Shown piece after piece: positions 12,145 through 22,034 of a DNA stretch of 64,000 nt (position 1 is the stretch's first letter; each line of letters opens with the position of its first letter). The translations under genes were made by a program, and so were the position numbers. Origin of the DNA: Phaseolus vulgaris (Eukaryota > Streptophyta > Magnoliopsida > Fabales > Fabaceae); NCBI RefSeq assembly GCF_000499845.2, contig NC_023750.2:33930823-33994822 (forward strand), read 5' to 3'. Below the pieces are notes generated by a model. That model was not told the DNA's origin. It ran no database searches and saw only the letters and a program-made list of their open reading frames with translations.

Positions 12145-12357
12145 TGAACTCGTTCGAGACGAGAAGGATTTTATCTTGCCTGAACTCGCGCATAGGCGAG
12201 AAGGTCTTTAACTCGCCTGAACTCGCTCAACGGCGAGAAGGTCTTTTACTCGCCTAAACTCGCTCAACGGCGAGAAGGTCTTTTACTTGCCTGAACTCGC
12301 TCAACGACGAGAAGGTCTTTTACTTGCCTGAACTCGCTCAACGGCGAGAAGGTCTTT
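12145..12357. repeat. Minisatellite 1 in Tat 1, 36-37-bp unit, 6 copies
   Basis: Copies start at 12145, 12181, 12218, 12254, 12291 and 12328. Each has CTGAACTCGCTCAACGGCGA followed by GAAGGTCTTTTACTTGC. Two central copies are nearly identical and the first is the most diverged. The array lies between pol and the antisense gene, the hypervariable 3' region of Tat/Ogre-type elements. Confidence 0.9.
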
Positions 12358-12364
12358 GAAACGT

Positions 12365-12490
12365 GCCTCTACATTGCCCCAGGGGTTACATCTTCTCGCC
12401 CCCAAAAACACTGAGGACTTTTCACTTGCCTCTACATTGCCCCAGGGGTTACATCTCCTCGCCCCCAGAAACACTGAGGACTTTTCACTT
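12365..12490. repeat. Minisatellite 2 in Tat 1, 63-bp unit, 2 copies
   Basis: Two adjacent copies start at GCCTCTACATTGCCCCAGGG, at 12365 and 12428. They differ by only a few bases. The unit ends in GAGGACTTTTCACTT and shares the 'GAGG/AAGG-TCTTT' style with the neighbouring arrays, which suggests derivation from one ancestral segment. Confidence 0.9.
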
Positions 12491-12570
12491 TTCCTCGCCT
12501 GCACTCGCTCGACGACGAGGAGGTCTTTATCTCGCCTCAGAACGCGCGAGGGCGTTGAGGTCTTTTATCT

Positions 12571-12708
12571 GGTGCCTCCGATCGCCGAAAAACGATGAGG
12601 ACTTTAAAACTTCAACTGGTGCCTCCAATCGCCGAAAAACGATGAGGACTTCAAAACTTTAACTGGTGCCTCCAATCGCCGAAAAACGATGAGGACTTTA
12701 AAACTTTA
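12571..12708. repeat. Minisatellite 3 in Tat 1, 47-bp unit, 3 copies
   Basis: Copies start at 12571, 12618 and 12665 with GGTGCCTCCRATCGCCGAAA, followed by ACGATGAGGACTT. Identity between copies is very high. Three distinct unit lengths within 600 bp show repeated local expansion. Confidence 0.9.
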
Positions 12709-12952
12709 TTTAGAAAGCATGTAATATATCTTTACTTGCCTTAAATCACGTATAAGTGATAAGGTCTTTCTTCAAAAACTCTCTGAAAACAACAATCATG
12801 CAATCTAAAACACCTTCGAACTTCGAAAACTCTTCTTTTATTGGGTAACCTCATTAAAAACCCTCCTTAGGGAAAAAAGAGTGCTCCCTTCAAACTGTTT
12901 TAACAGAAACATTGTAATGTAACTTCACGTTTGTCTTTACTTACAAAGCTTC

Positions 12953-14841
12953 TTAACTGTAATATAACTTGAGGTGTGTGGCGTTCCAAGTGCGAGGAAT
13001 CGCCCCTCCTTCCAATGTCTCTAAACGGTAGGCGCCGTTCCCGAGCGCCTCGATTATTCTGAACGGTCCCGTCCATTTAGGCGACAGCTTATTCTCCATC
13101 TCGTACTGGTGAGCCTTCCTCATCACCAGATCGCCTTCTCTAAACTGCCTTGGCATCACCTTCGAGTTATATCTTCGTTCAATCCTTCTTTTCACCGCTT
13201 CAGCCTTCAACCTCGCCTCTTCCCTGACCTCATCCAGTAGATCCAGGTTCAGCCTTCTCTCTTCATTCGAGTCTTCCTCTACGAAGTTCTGGAATCTCGG
13301 CGAGCTCTCCTGGATCTCCACTCGAATCATGGCGTCACACCCATAGACCAAACTGAACGGGGTCTCATGGGTTCCTGACTGCTCGGTGGTGTGGTACGCC
13401 CAGACTATACGGGGTACCTCCTCAGCCCAGCTTCCCTTGGCTTTCTCGAGCCTTCTCTTCAATCCTCTCAGCAACACCCGATTGGCTGACTCCACCTGGC
13501 CATTCGTCTGAGGATGCTCGACGGATGCAAACACTTCGACAGGTGACTTGCAAACTGAGTCCCATTGTCCGACACCAGGCGCTTAGGCACTCCAAACCGG
13601 CACACAATGTTCTTCCACACGAAACCTTTGATCTTGTGTGCGGTGATCTGGGCCACTGGCTCTGCTTCGATCCACTTGGTGAAATACTCAATTGCCACCA
13701 CCAAGTACTTCATCTGCCTGATCGCCAGCGGGAAAGGTCCCAGAATGTCGATTCCCCACGTATGAAACGGCCAAGGGCTGTAGATCGACTTCAACTCCTC
13801 AGGAGGCGCCTTATGCCAATCGGCGTGCTGTTGGCATTGTTTGCAACATTGGGCATACTTCTTGCAATCTTCTCTCATCGTTGGCCAGTAGTAGCCTGCA
13901 CGGAGAGTCCTCGCGGCCAGAGCTCGACCCCCGACGTGGCTTCCGCATATACCTTCGTGGAGCTCTGCCATGATTCTTGTGCACTTCTCACCATGTACGC
14001 ATTCCAGGAGTGGGTGAGTGAACCCAAACCTGTACAGATCGCCATCAATCAACGTGTACTTGCTAGAATTTTTCTTTACCTTCCTAGCCTCTGTCGGATC
14101 CAGCGGGAGAAGGCCATCTGCCAGGCACCGCTTGTATTGGGTTATCCAGGTGTCTGGCTCATGGATAGCGCAGACCTGCCCCATGTTTACCTTCTCTCCT
14201 CGACATGCTCTAATTCTCGGCGATCTCAGAGTTTCTTGCGTCAGGGACTTATGACTTCTCGCTGCTTTCTCCGTCGACTTGCTTATCTGAAGAACCAGGT
14301 GATCTGCCACAAATGCTCTGGGCGTCTTCAGAGTTTCTTGAATCACCGTCCTCTGCCTACCCCCCTTGCCTGAACTGGCGAGCTTAGCTAGCAAGTCAGC
14401 TCGGGCATTCTGCTCTCTGGGCACATGCACCACTTCAAAGGAGGCAAAGGAACTCTTCAATTCCTGCACATACTCCAAGTAAGCCGCCATTTGTGGATCT
14501 TTAGCCTGGAACTCGCCCGTTACTTGCCCTGTGACTAGCAGCGAGTCACTCTTAGCCATCAGCACCCTGGCTCCCATCTCCTTAGCCAGCAAAATCCCGG
14601 CGATCAGCGCTTCGTATTCTGCTTGATTGTTACTGGCTTTGAAGGCAAACCTCAAAGATTGTTCGATCAATACGCCGTTGGGTCCTTCTAAAATGACTCC
14701 AGCACCGCTACCCTGCTGGTTCGAAGATCCATCCACCGAGAGCACCCAACGGAAGTCGTCCCCTTCTACTCGTGCCGCCTCTGATGAGAGCTCAACCACG
14801 AAATCTGCGAAGATCTGCCCCTTGATCGGGCCTCGGGGCTC
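12953..14841 (-). pseudogene. Tat 1 pol, 3' part: plant-type RNase H and integrase
   Basis: The same minus-strand frame as the upstream ORF resumes after the stop at 14842-14844. The second RNase H shows SVDGSSNQQGSG, NQAEYEALIAG, AKSDSLL and ARADLLAKLA (about 14370-14760). Integrase shows an HHCC finger (HEGICGSH.. to CCKQCQQH, about 13830-13990), the first Asp in WGIDILG and the second in VSDNGTQF. Just after that motif a deletion with frameshift (about 13535-13560) removes roughly ten residues. The catalytic Glu region (HPQTNGQVES) and the C-terminal part continue in another frame (12953-13534), ending WNATHLKLYYS. Integrase would insert cDNA; this copy cannot make an intact one. Confidence 0.9.
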
Positions 14842-17800
14842 TTACTTGATATCAAACTCCGACAACTCTACTGCCCACTTCACCATCCTTCCTGCAACGT
14901 CGAGCTTCTTCAAAACCTTCTGGATGGGCAGGTCAGTCATCACCAGTATGGTGAAGCTATGGAAGTAGTGGCGCAATCTCCTCGCCGAAAACACCACTGC
15001 CAACACAGCTTTCTCTAGGGCCTGATATCTCGTTTCGGGGCCCTGCAACACCTTACTCACAAAATAAATAGGCTTCTGAGCCTGATCTTGGTCTTGGGCG
15101 AGCACCGCACTCACCGCCCTCTCAGTTACAACAAAATACAACCTGAGAGGGATCCCCGCCAGCGGTTTGCACAAAACCGGCGGGCTCGCCAGATATTCCT
15201 TCAGCTTGACGAAGGCTTCCTCGCACTCCTTCGTCCAAGCAAACTTGTTGTTGCGCCTCAAGCACTGAAAATAGGGATGTCCCTTCTCTCCGCTAGCTGA
15301 CACAAAGCGAGACAGGGCTGCCATCCGACCTGTTAACTGTTGAACCTCCTTCACCGTAGCCGGGCTCCTCATCGCCAAGATGGCGGCACACTTGTCTGGG
15401 TTGGCTTCTATTCCTCTTTCAGTCAAGAGGAAACCCAAAAACTTTCCAGCCTCCACGCCGAAAATGCATTTCTCTGGATTCAGCTTCAACTTGTACTTGG
15501 CGATCGTTGTGAACAATTCTTCCAAGTCTGCTACGTGCTTGCCCTTTTCCGGCGAGGTCACGACCATGTCATCGACGTATGCTTGCATGTTCCTTCCCAG
15601 CATCGGTGCAAGTACTCGATCCATCAGCCTCTGGTACGTGGCCCCCGCGTTCTTCAGCCCAAACGGCATCACCTTATAACAATAGCACGATCTCTCCGTC
15701 ATGAAGGCTGTCTTCTCTTCATCCATGGGATGCATCTTGATCTGATTATATCCCGAGAAGGCATCCAGGAAGCTCAGCAACTTACACCCTGCAGCACTAT
15801 CGACCAGGGCATCTATGCTTGGTAAAGGATACGAATCCTTTGGGCAAGCTCTGTTCAGGTCGGTGAAATCGACGCACATGCGCCATTTCCCGTTACTCTT
15901 CTTCACCAGTACGACATTTGCTAGCCATTCAGGGTACTGGACCTCCCTGATGTGGCCTGTAGCGAGGAGTTTCTGCGTTTCGTCCCTGATCGCCTGCCTC
16001 CGCTCCTCGTTGAACTTTCTTCTCCTCTGTCGCACTGGCCTCACCAAATTGTCCATCGCCAGGTGATGGCACAAGAAGTCGGGATCAATCCCGGGCATGT
16101 CCGAAGCGGACCATGCAAACGCGTCCAGATGCCGCTCAATCACCTTGGCGATCTGGTCCTGGAGCTCGACCTCCAGAGATCTTCCCAGCTTGAAGATCTT
16201 TCCCCCGATCTCTTTCTCGAGCCACTGCTCAACGGGTTTTGGCCTGGATTCTCTGGCGATCACCGCCCTGGCGATTCCCTGCTCCCTCGCTTCCTCAGGG
16301 CGATTTCGCGCCTCTTCCTCCTCCAGACCGGCACTCCTCTCCCCCAGCTCAGCGTCCACCATCTCTACGTCCCTTCCGGCGATCTCCTCTGTTACCGTCG
16401 ATCTAGGCTTCACACCGGGAGGTGGGGTGGTTGTTACATAGCTCACCGATCTCTTGTTTTTCAGGCTATTCTCATAGCACTTTTTTGCTTCTTTCTGATC
16501 AGACTTGATCGTGATCACCACCCCTTCCATAGACGGCAACTTTACCGTCATGTGCCGAGTCGACGATATAGCGCCTATCCTGTTAAGCGTGGACCTTCCC
16601 AACAGGATGTTGTATGCTGAAGGAGCGTTTACAATGAGGTACTTGATTTTCTCCGTCCTCGAACCAGCCTCATCTGTAAACGTGGTTCTCAACTCAATGT
16701 ACCCCCTGACCTCCACCTGGTCACCAGCGAACCCATACAAGCACCCTTCATAGGGCCTTAGCTGGTCAAGGGGCAACTCCAGCTGCGTGAAAGTCGGCCA
16801 GAACATCACGTCTGCCGAGCTTCCCTGGTCCACCAGAAATCTGTGGACCTTCCTTCCTGCCGTTACCAAGGAAATCACTATGGGATCGTTGTCATGGGGC
16901 ACAACGTCCCGAAGATCCTGCTTGGTGAACGTGATGTCCACCTCCGGCGAGTGATCTTCAAACATATCCACTGTCATCACCGACCGCGCGTACTTCTTCC
17001 TCTGCGATGCGGTGCATCCACCACCCGAGAAGCCTCCTGCAATGGTGTGGATCTCCCCGTGGATAGGCATCTCGTGCTGCTGGGCTTTTCCACCTGCTGG
17101 CTGGGAGCTCGACGCGCCCCCCGTCCTTCTATCCAGCAGGTAATCATTTAAGAATCCGCTCTTAACCAAATCGTCGAGCTGATATCCCAAGGATAGACAC
17201 GAGTCCAAAGTGTGGCCAAAGCCTTGGTGAAACTCACACCAGGCATCTGGCTTTGACCCCAGCACCTTGTCGCCCACCTTCTCAGGCGCTTTCAACCTAG
17301 TAGATATGTTAGGAATGGCGATCAGATCCGCCAGTTCCATGACAAACTTGTGCTTAGGCGGGCGGTTGTATTCCCGGCGTGCTGGTTGCTGGCGTCCCGG
17401 GCCCCTCCCCTTGTTCCTCCTATCATAAGGATGGCGAGTCCTCTGGTCCTTCCTGGCCGCCGCCGCTGTCTCCAGCACCCTCTGCGGCTGGATCCTGGTC
17501 TGGGCGCGTGGCCTAGCGGGAGCCACGCTTCCTCTCTTCTCGGCGACTTCACTCTCGTCGGCGATGTGAGCCATCGCAAGTCGCCTGACTTCAGCAAACG
17601 TCGCAGGGTGAGCCCTGATCAAGGCCTTGCAGAATGGTCCCGGCAGCACGCCCTTCTTGAATGCATAGACCAGCATTTCTTCATCTTTAGCCGGCGATCT
17701 GACCATCTGCGCTCCAAAGCGATTCAGGTAGTCTCGGAGGGACTCTCCCTGGTACTGCCTGATATCAAACAGATCATAAGACACCCTGGGCGGTGCCTTA

Positions 17801-18396
17801 TTCACGATGTACTGCTCGACGAAAATCTTCGAGAACTGTTGAAAATTGGTTACGTGGCCGTTAAGCAGGCTCACGAACCACTCCAACGCCGTCCCCTGGA
17901 GCGTACTCACGAACATCTTGCAGTACACGGCGTCTGATCCCCCTGACAGCATCATCTGCGTATGGAACGTGGTGAGATGAGCTTTAGGATCCTCCACGCC
18001 GGTGAAAACAGCCTTAACCGGAACCACGCTTGCAGGAATAGGCGTGTCAGTGATCGCCTGAATAAAAGGCATGGGAAAAACACGAGGTGGCGACGATGGC
18101 ACAACCTCTTCAGCGGAAGAACGCCCTTGCTGCTCCTGAAGAGCTTGGCGCAACTCCTCAGTCACCTTGCTGAGGTCCTCATTCCTGGCGCGAGAGGCGA
18201 CCAGGTCCTCATGCATTCTTGCCTGTTCGATGCGCGAGGCTTCCACAGTTGCCTGCAACGAACGCATAATCTCCGCCATCTGTGCCATGGTCATGGCAGC
18301 GGCGCCTTCAGCAGCGACGGGCGCAACCGGACTTGAACGATTGCTTCTCATTTTTCTCATGAAATTCAGCGAATCACAGAATGCAACGAACGACAC
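14842..18396 (-). CDS. Tat 1 gag-protease-RT-RNase H polyprotein (truncated by one stop)
   Basis: A long minus-strand frame of 1184 codons starts at an ATG at 18396. Gag core (about residues 130-290) includes GTALEWFVSLL and the FVEQY region. The aspartic protease site is VDQGSSADVM near residue 520. RT contains CVDFTDLNRACPKDSYPLP, FLDAFSGYNQI, MPFGLKNAGATYQ and the catalytic YVDD at about residue 942 (near 15570). The first RNase H follows (YFVVTERAVSAVL, ALEKAVLAVVFSARRLRHYF). The ORF ends at a TAA at 14842-14844 right after VELSEFDIK, where relatives carry Tyr, so a single nonsense change separates it from the plant-type RNase H and integrase. No nucleocapsid zinc knuckle is obvious, as in many Tat gags. 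Confidence 0.9.
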   Translation of the reverse strand: MSFVAFCDSLNFMRKMRSNRSSPVAPVAAEGAAAMTMAQMAEIMRSLQATVEASRIEQARMHEDLVASRARNEDLSKVTEELRQALQEQQGRSSAEEVVPSSPPRVFPMPFIQAITDTPIPASVVPVKAVFTGVEDPKAHLTTFHTQMMLSGGSDAVYCKMFVSTLQGTALEWFVSLLNGHVTNFQQFSKIFVEQYIVNKAPPRVSYDLFDIRQYQGESLRDYLNRFGAQMVRSPAKDEEMLVYAFKKGVLPGPFCKALIRAHPATFAEVRRLAMAHIADESEVAEKRGSVAPARPRAQTRIQPQRVLETAAAARKDQRTRHPYDRRNKGRGPGRQQPARREYNRPPKHKFVMELADLIAIPNISTRLKAPEKVGDKVLGSKPDAWCEFHQGFGHTLDSCLSLGYQLDDLVKSGFLNDYLLDRRTGGASSSQPAGGKAQQHEMPIHGEIHTIAGGFSGGGCTASQRKKYARSVMTVDMFEDHSPEVDITFTKQDLRDVVPHDNDPIVISLVTAGRKVHRFLVDQGSSADVMFWPTFTQLELPLDQLRPYEGCLYGFAGDQVEVRGYIELRTTFTDEAGSRTEKIKYLIVNAPSAYNILLGRSTLNRIGAISSTRHMTVKLPSMEGVVITIKSDQKEAKKCYENSLKNKRSVSYVTTTPPPGVKPRSTVTEEIAGRDVEMVDAELGERSAGLEEEEARNRPEEAREQGIARAVIARESRPKPVEQWLEKEIGGKIFKLGRSLEVELQDQIAKVIERHLDAFAWSASDMPGIDPDFLCHHLAMDNLVRPVRQRRRKFNEERRQAIRDETQKLLATGHIREVQYPEWLANVVLVKKSNGKWRMCVDFTDLNRACPKDSYPLPSIDALVDSAAGCKLLSFLDAFSGYNQIKMHPMDEEKTAFMTERSCYCYKVMPFGLKNAGATYQRLMDRVLAPMLGRNMQAYVDDMVVTSPEKGKHVADLEELFTTIAKYKLKLNPEKCIFGVEAGKFLGFLLTERGIEANPDKCAAILAMRSPATVKEVQQLTGRMAALSRFVSASGEKGHPYFQCLRRNNKFAWTKECEEAFVKLKEYLASPPVLCKPLAGIPLRLYFVVTERAVSAVLAQDQDQAQKPIYFVSKVLQGPETRYQALEKAVLAVVFSARRLRHYFHSFTILVMTDLPIQKVLKKLDVAGRMVKWAVELSEFDIK

Positions 18397-18770
18397 TTAC
18401 TTCAGCTACGATCGACTCAGCGATCAATCGGAGAAAACTGTGCGAAACGGCGCAAGAAGACTCAAGAACACCGTAATCCTTCAAAGAAAACCACAACTTC
18501 ACCAGAAACCACCGCTTCCCCACGGACAACCAAACGAGCGAAAGAACTCGAGCTCCAACGAACAAAATACGCGTAAACAGCAGGAAAACCTCACTTCACC
18601 GATCGGAAACCCAAAGAAACGGTGTAAAACGCGAATTTACCGAACAAAACTCAAGCAAACGGCGAAAGATGGTTACACCAGCACACAACCACGCAGAAAC
18701 TTCAAAAACCTCCAAAAACTCACGCTGCGGATGGGAGCAAGATTTACACGGCCCCACGGTGGGCGCCTAA
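18397..18770 (-). other. Tat 1 5' untranslated leader with primer-binding site
   Basis: Between the 5' LTR and the gag ATG. The PBS-like word GGCGCCCACCGTGGGGC (minus strand, 18751-18768) sits 2 bases from the LTR edge. I do not assign the primer tRNA. The remainder is untranslated leader without other recognised signals. Confidence 0.75.
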
Positions 18771-19504
18771 TGATCCTGCCTGTTGACCGGAACGCTGGAA
18801 ACTGCCTCGTCAAAGGATCGACGTGCGCACCGCTTCGAACCTCCGTCCTTCCTGCAAAAGAACAGAGCGGCGCCGCTGCGGCCGATCGCACTCCAACGCC
18901 CAAGTCAGTGATCGAATCACCAAATACTAAGAGAACAAGAACCGTGCAATATCTCTCTCACAGTGTGCTCTCGAAACTCGCAAGAGTAAAGAGTATATCT
19001 GAACGTGCGTACCTCAGAAAGTTTGTTAAGAACTCTTATATACCTGGTGGCTTTCTCTCTCCTGGCAGTTACAGACTTGGACACGTGGCTCGCATCCAAC
19101 TGTACACGTGCCATCATCTGGAGGCTCCTTGACTTGGGCGCTGCTTCTACTCTCATTTGGCTAAGTTACTTATGCATGGTACTGTCCAGTGCATAGCTAA
19201 CTTGGGAGTGCGATCTTCTACTGGAATTGGCGAGTTAGGGCGCTCTCGTACACCTTCCCTGTGGTCTCGCCGGCCGCCTTCATAATCTGCATCACCTTCA
19301 TCTTCGGCGATGTGCTTGTTCTGGCGATCGCCAATCATGTGGTCGCCTATTCTGGTATGCTGGAGGTCGGAGCACGCCAACTTATCAACTGGCGACTACA
19401 CGAGCCCCCCGACTTCCTTCCCTTCTGCGGATCTGGCGCCTTGTCAACATACCTACACTGTAGCTTGGTGCCACGTCATCACTTCCGACTTCCAGGACGG
19501 TACA
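18771..19504 (-). repeat. 5' LTR of Tat element 1 (734 bp)
   Basis: Repeat of 7551-8305 lacking the 21-bp segment. It holds the presumed minus-strand promoter; a TATATA word (about 19037-19043) lies in a plausible position. Its right edge is followed by ACAAA, the target duplication inside the RT/RNase H region of copia B. Confidence 0.95.
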
Positions 19505-21027
19505 ACAAACATTATGTCTGGCCTGCTGGCAGTGAGATACAGTAGAGATCCTATGAGTCCTCTGTATTTGGTTTCATCAACAGAAATTCCAGCTTCATCA
19601 TGATCTAAGTGACAGCTAGTTGAGAAGGGTGTACTGATTGGTTTTCACTTGTCCATTTCAAATTTCCTCAACAGATCCTTGCAGTACTTAGCTTGATTTA
19701 AGAAAATGCCATCCTTGAGTTGTTTGACCTGCAAGCCTAGAAAATAGTTCAACTCACCCATCATTGACATTTCAAACTCACTCTTCTTGACTTTCACGAA
19801 AGTTTCACACTATTCTCCATTGTTTGATCCAAAAATGATGTCATCCACATATACTTGTACTAGAATTGTGTCATCTCCTTTATTCTTAATGAACAAGGTC
19901 TTATCTGATGTGCCTCTGTCATAGCCTTGAGAGGTGAGGAAATCACTTAGCCTCTCGTACCATTGCCTAGGAGCTTGCTTGAGTCCATAGAGAGCATTTT
20001 TGAGTTTGAACACGTATTTTGGATGTTGATGGTCTTCAAAACCTGGTGGCTGTGAAACAAATACCTTTTCATTTATATAACCATTTAAGAAGGCACTCTT
20101 CACATCCATTTGGAATAGCTTGAACCCTTTGATGCAGGAGAAGGCAAGTAACAGCTTGACAGCTTCTAGCCGAGCCACTAGTGCATATGTCTCATCATAG
20201 TCTATTCCTTCTTCTTGATTGTATCCTTTAGCTACAAGCCTAGCCTTGTTTCTTGTGATCACTCCATGATCATCCATCTTGTTTCTGAATACCCATTTTG
20301 TTCCAATTATATTCATCTCAGGTATTCTAGGAACAAGAGTCCAGACCTCATTAAGAGCAAATTGATTAAGTTCCTCTTGCATGGCTAAAATCCAGTTGTT
20401 GTCCTTGAGGGCTTCAATCAAATTTTTGGGTTCCACTTGAGATACAAAGGCCATTGTTTCACAGAAGTTATTCAATGATTTTCTAGTTGACACTCCTTTC
20501 TCAATGTTCCCAATAACATTGTCAAGGGTTAGGTCTCTCGGGGTTTTCCACTCTTTTGGCAAACCTGCAGTCACAGTAGGTTCTTGCAAAGCATGTGCAT
20601 CAGCAGTATCAATATGAATCGATTCATTTTGATTTAAAATAGATTTAAATTCATCACTGTCAAGGTTATCAGCAACAGTTTTAGATATGTTATGATCAGT
20701 TTCATCAAATACAACATTTATTGATTCTTCTACTATGAGCAACCTTTTATTGAAGACTCTATATGCATGACCATTCAAAGCATAACCAATGTGCACACCT
20801 TCATCAGATTTAGCATCAAACTTACCTAAATTTTCTTTTCCATTATTCAATACAAAGCATTTACACCCAAACACCCTAAGGTGACTCACACTAGGTTTTC
20901 TGCCCTTATACAATTCATATGGAGTTTTCTTGAAAATGGGTCTAATTAAGGTTCTATTTAACTCATAAGCTGCAGTATAAACTGCATCTGCCCAAAAATA
21001 CTTAGGAAGCTTAGATTCATTTAACAT
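19505..21027 (-). pseudogene. Copia B reverse transcriptase
   Basis: The minus strand shows NKARLVAKGYNQEEGIDYDETYA, FQMDVKSAFLNGYINEKVFVSQPPGF, ALYGLKQAPRQWYERL and the catalytic YVDD (about 19838-19850). A stop follows shortly after YVDDIIFGS (19810-19812), and the thumb/connection segment continues without an open frame to LTASRPDIMF beside the Tat junction. The left part also contains the integrase C-terminal domain and the variable linker (KYFWADAVYTAAYELNR to GRKPSVSHLRVFGCKCFV). Non-functional in this copy. Confidence 0.88.
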
Positions 21028-22020
21028 AGTTCTAGCTAGTTCCTCTAATGATATGTTTTTCCTTTCAACTACACCATTTTGTTAGGGTGTCCTAGGGGCT
21101 GAAAAGGTGTGTGATATCCCATGCTTCTCACAGAACCTCTCAAATCTAGCATTCTGAAACTCTCCCCCATGATCACTTCGAATTGATTTTATGCAGCAAC
21201 CATTTTCATTATGTAAAACCCTTGCTAATTTTTTAAAGGCAATGTAAGCATCATTTTTATGTGCAAGAAACAGAGTCCATGTAAATCTAGAGTAGTCATC
21301 CACAACAACTAAAGCATACAAATTTCCAACCAAGCTAGCAACTCTAGATGGTCCAAATAAGTCCATATGCAATACATCCAATGGATTTTTTTGTAGAGAC
21401 AATATCTTTTAAATTAAAAGAGGATCTTATTTGTTTACCTTTCACATAAGCATCACAGAGCCTGTTATCCTGAAATTTAATGTTAGGTAAACCAGAAACT
21501 AAATCTTTAGATTTCAATTTATTTAAGTGATTAATGTGTATGTGAGCTAACCTCCTGTGCCACAACCAAGACTCATCACTTCTAGACAGCAAACACTCAT
21601 TTGAAGAGTTAGTTTCCATGATATTCAACAGATATATGTTATTCACTCTCTTACCAGTAAACAGTACTTTACCAGACGAATCACTTGAGATTGTGCAGCC
21701 ATTTGACTTAAAATTCACCTTGTATCCTTTGTCACAAAGCTGACTTATGCTGAGAAGGCTATGCTTGAGTCCTTCTACATAAAGCACATTCTCAATAGTA
21801 GTTGAGTTTCCTATTCCAATAATGCCTCTGCCCAAAATCCTTCCTCGATTATTATCACCATATGTTACATGTCCTTCTGCTTTGAGCTTCAAGCTAGTGA
21901 ATTTTGTAAGATCTCCAGTCATATGCTTGGAGCAGCCACTATCCAAGTACCACTGATTCTTCTTATTGCTCACTTGCAAAATAGAGTAAAAATAATACAA
22001 ATGGTACCCTCTTCAGTATA
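21028..22020 (-). pseudogene. Copia B protease and integrase
   Basis: Protease motif WYLDSGCSKHMTGD is near 21945, followed by the pre-integrase finger (WLWHRRLAHIH.. with a Cys pair). The integrase core shows LHMDLFGPSRV (first Asp), RSDHGGEFQN (second Asp) and the QNGVVERKN region with the catalytic Glu. A frameshift lies near 21390 and a TAA replaces the Gln codon in the PxQNGV box at 21082-21084. Another shift separates protease from gag (about 22005-22035). A Cys in the GCIAYG area is consistent with the decayed finger. Confidence 0.87.
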
Positions 22021-22034
22021 GGGTCCAACACATA

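Larger units (their letters stand above)
7551..19504 (-). mobile_element. Ty3/gypsy retrotransposon, Tat lineage (Tat element 1), with antisense gene
   Basis: LTRs are at 7551-8305 (3') and 18771-19504 (5'). TSDs are GCAAA (7546-7550) and ACAAA (19505-19509), one base apart. The PBS region (minus GGCGCCCACCGTGGGGC) is at 18751-18768 and the polypurine tract (minus CTGGGGGGCTTG) at 8306-8317. Minus-strand gag-pol covers 12953-18396. A second, plant-type RNase H follows the normal gypsy RNase H, a hallmark of the Tat lineage. A plus-strand gene (8903-11530) sits between pol and the 3' LTR, as known for antisense-ORF Tat elements such as maize Grande. I found only 2 base differences and one 21-bp indel between the LTRs, so the insertion is young. 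Confidence 0.93.
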
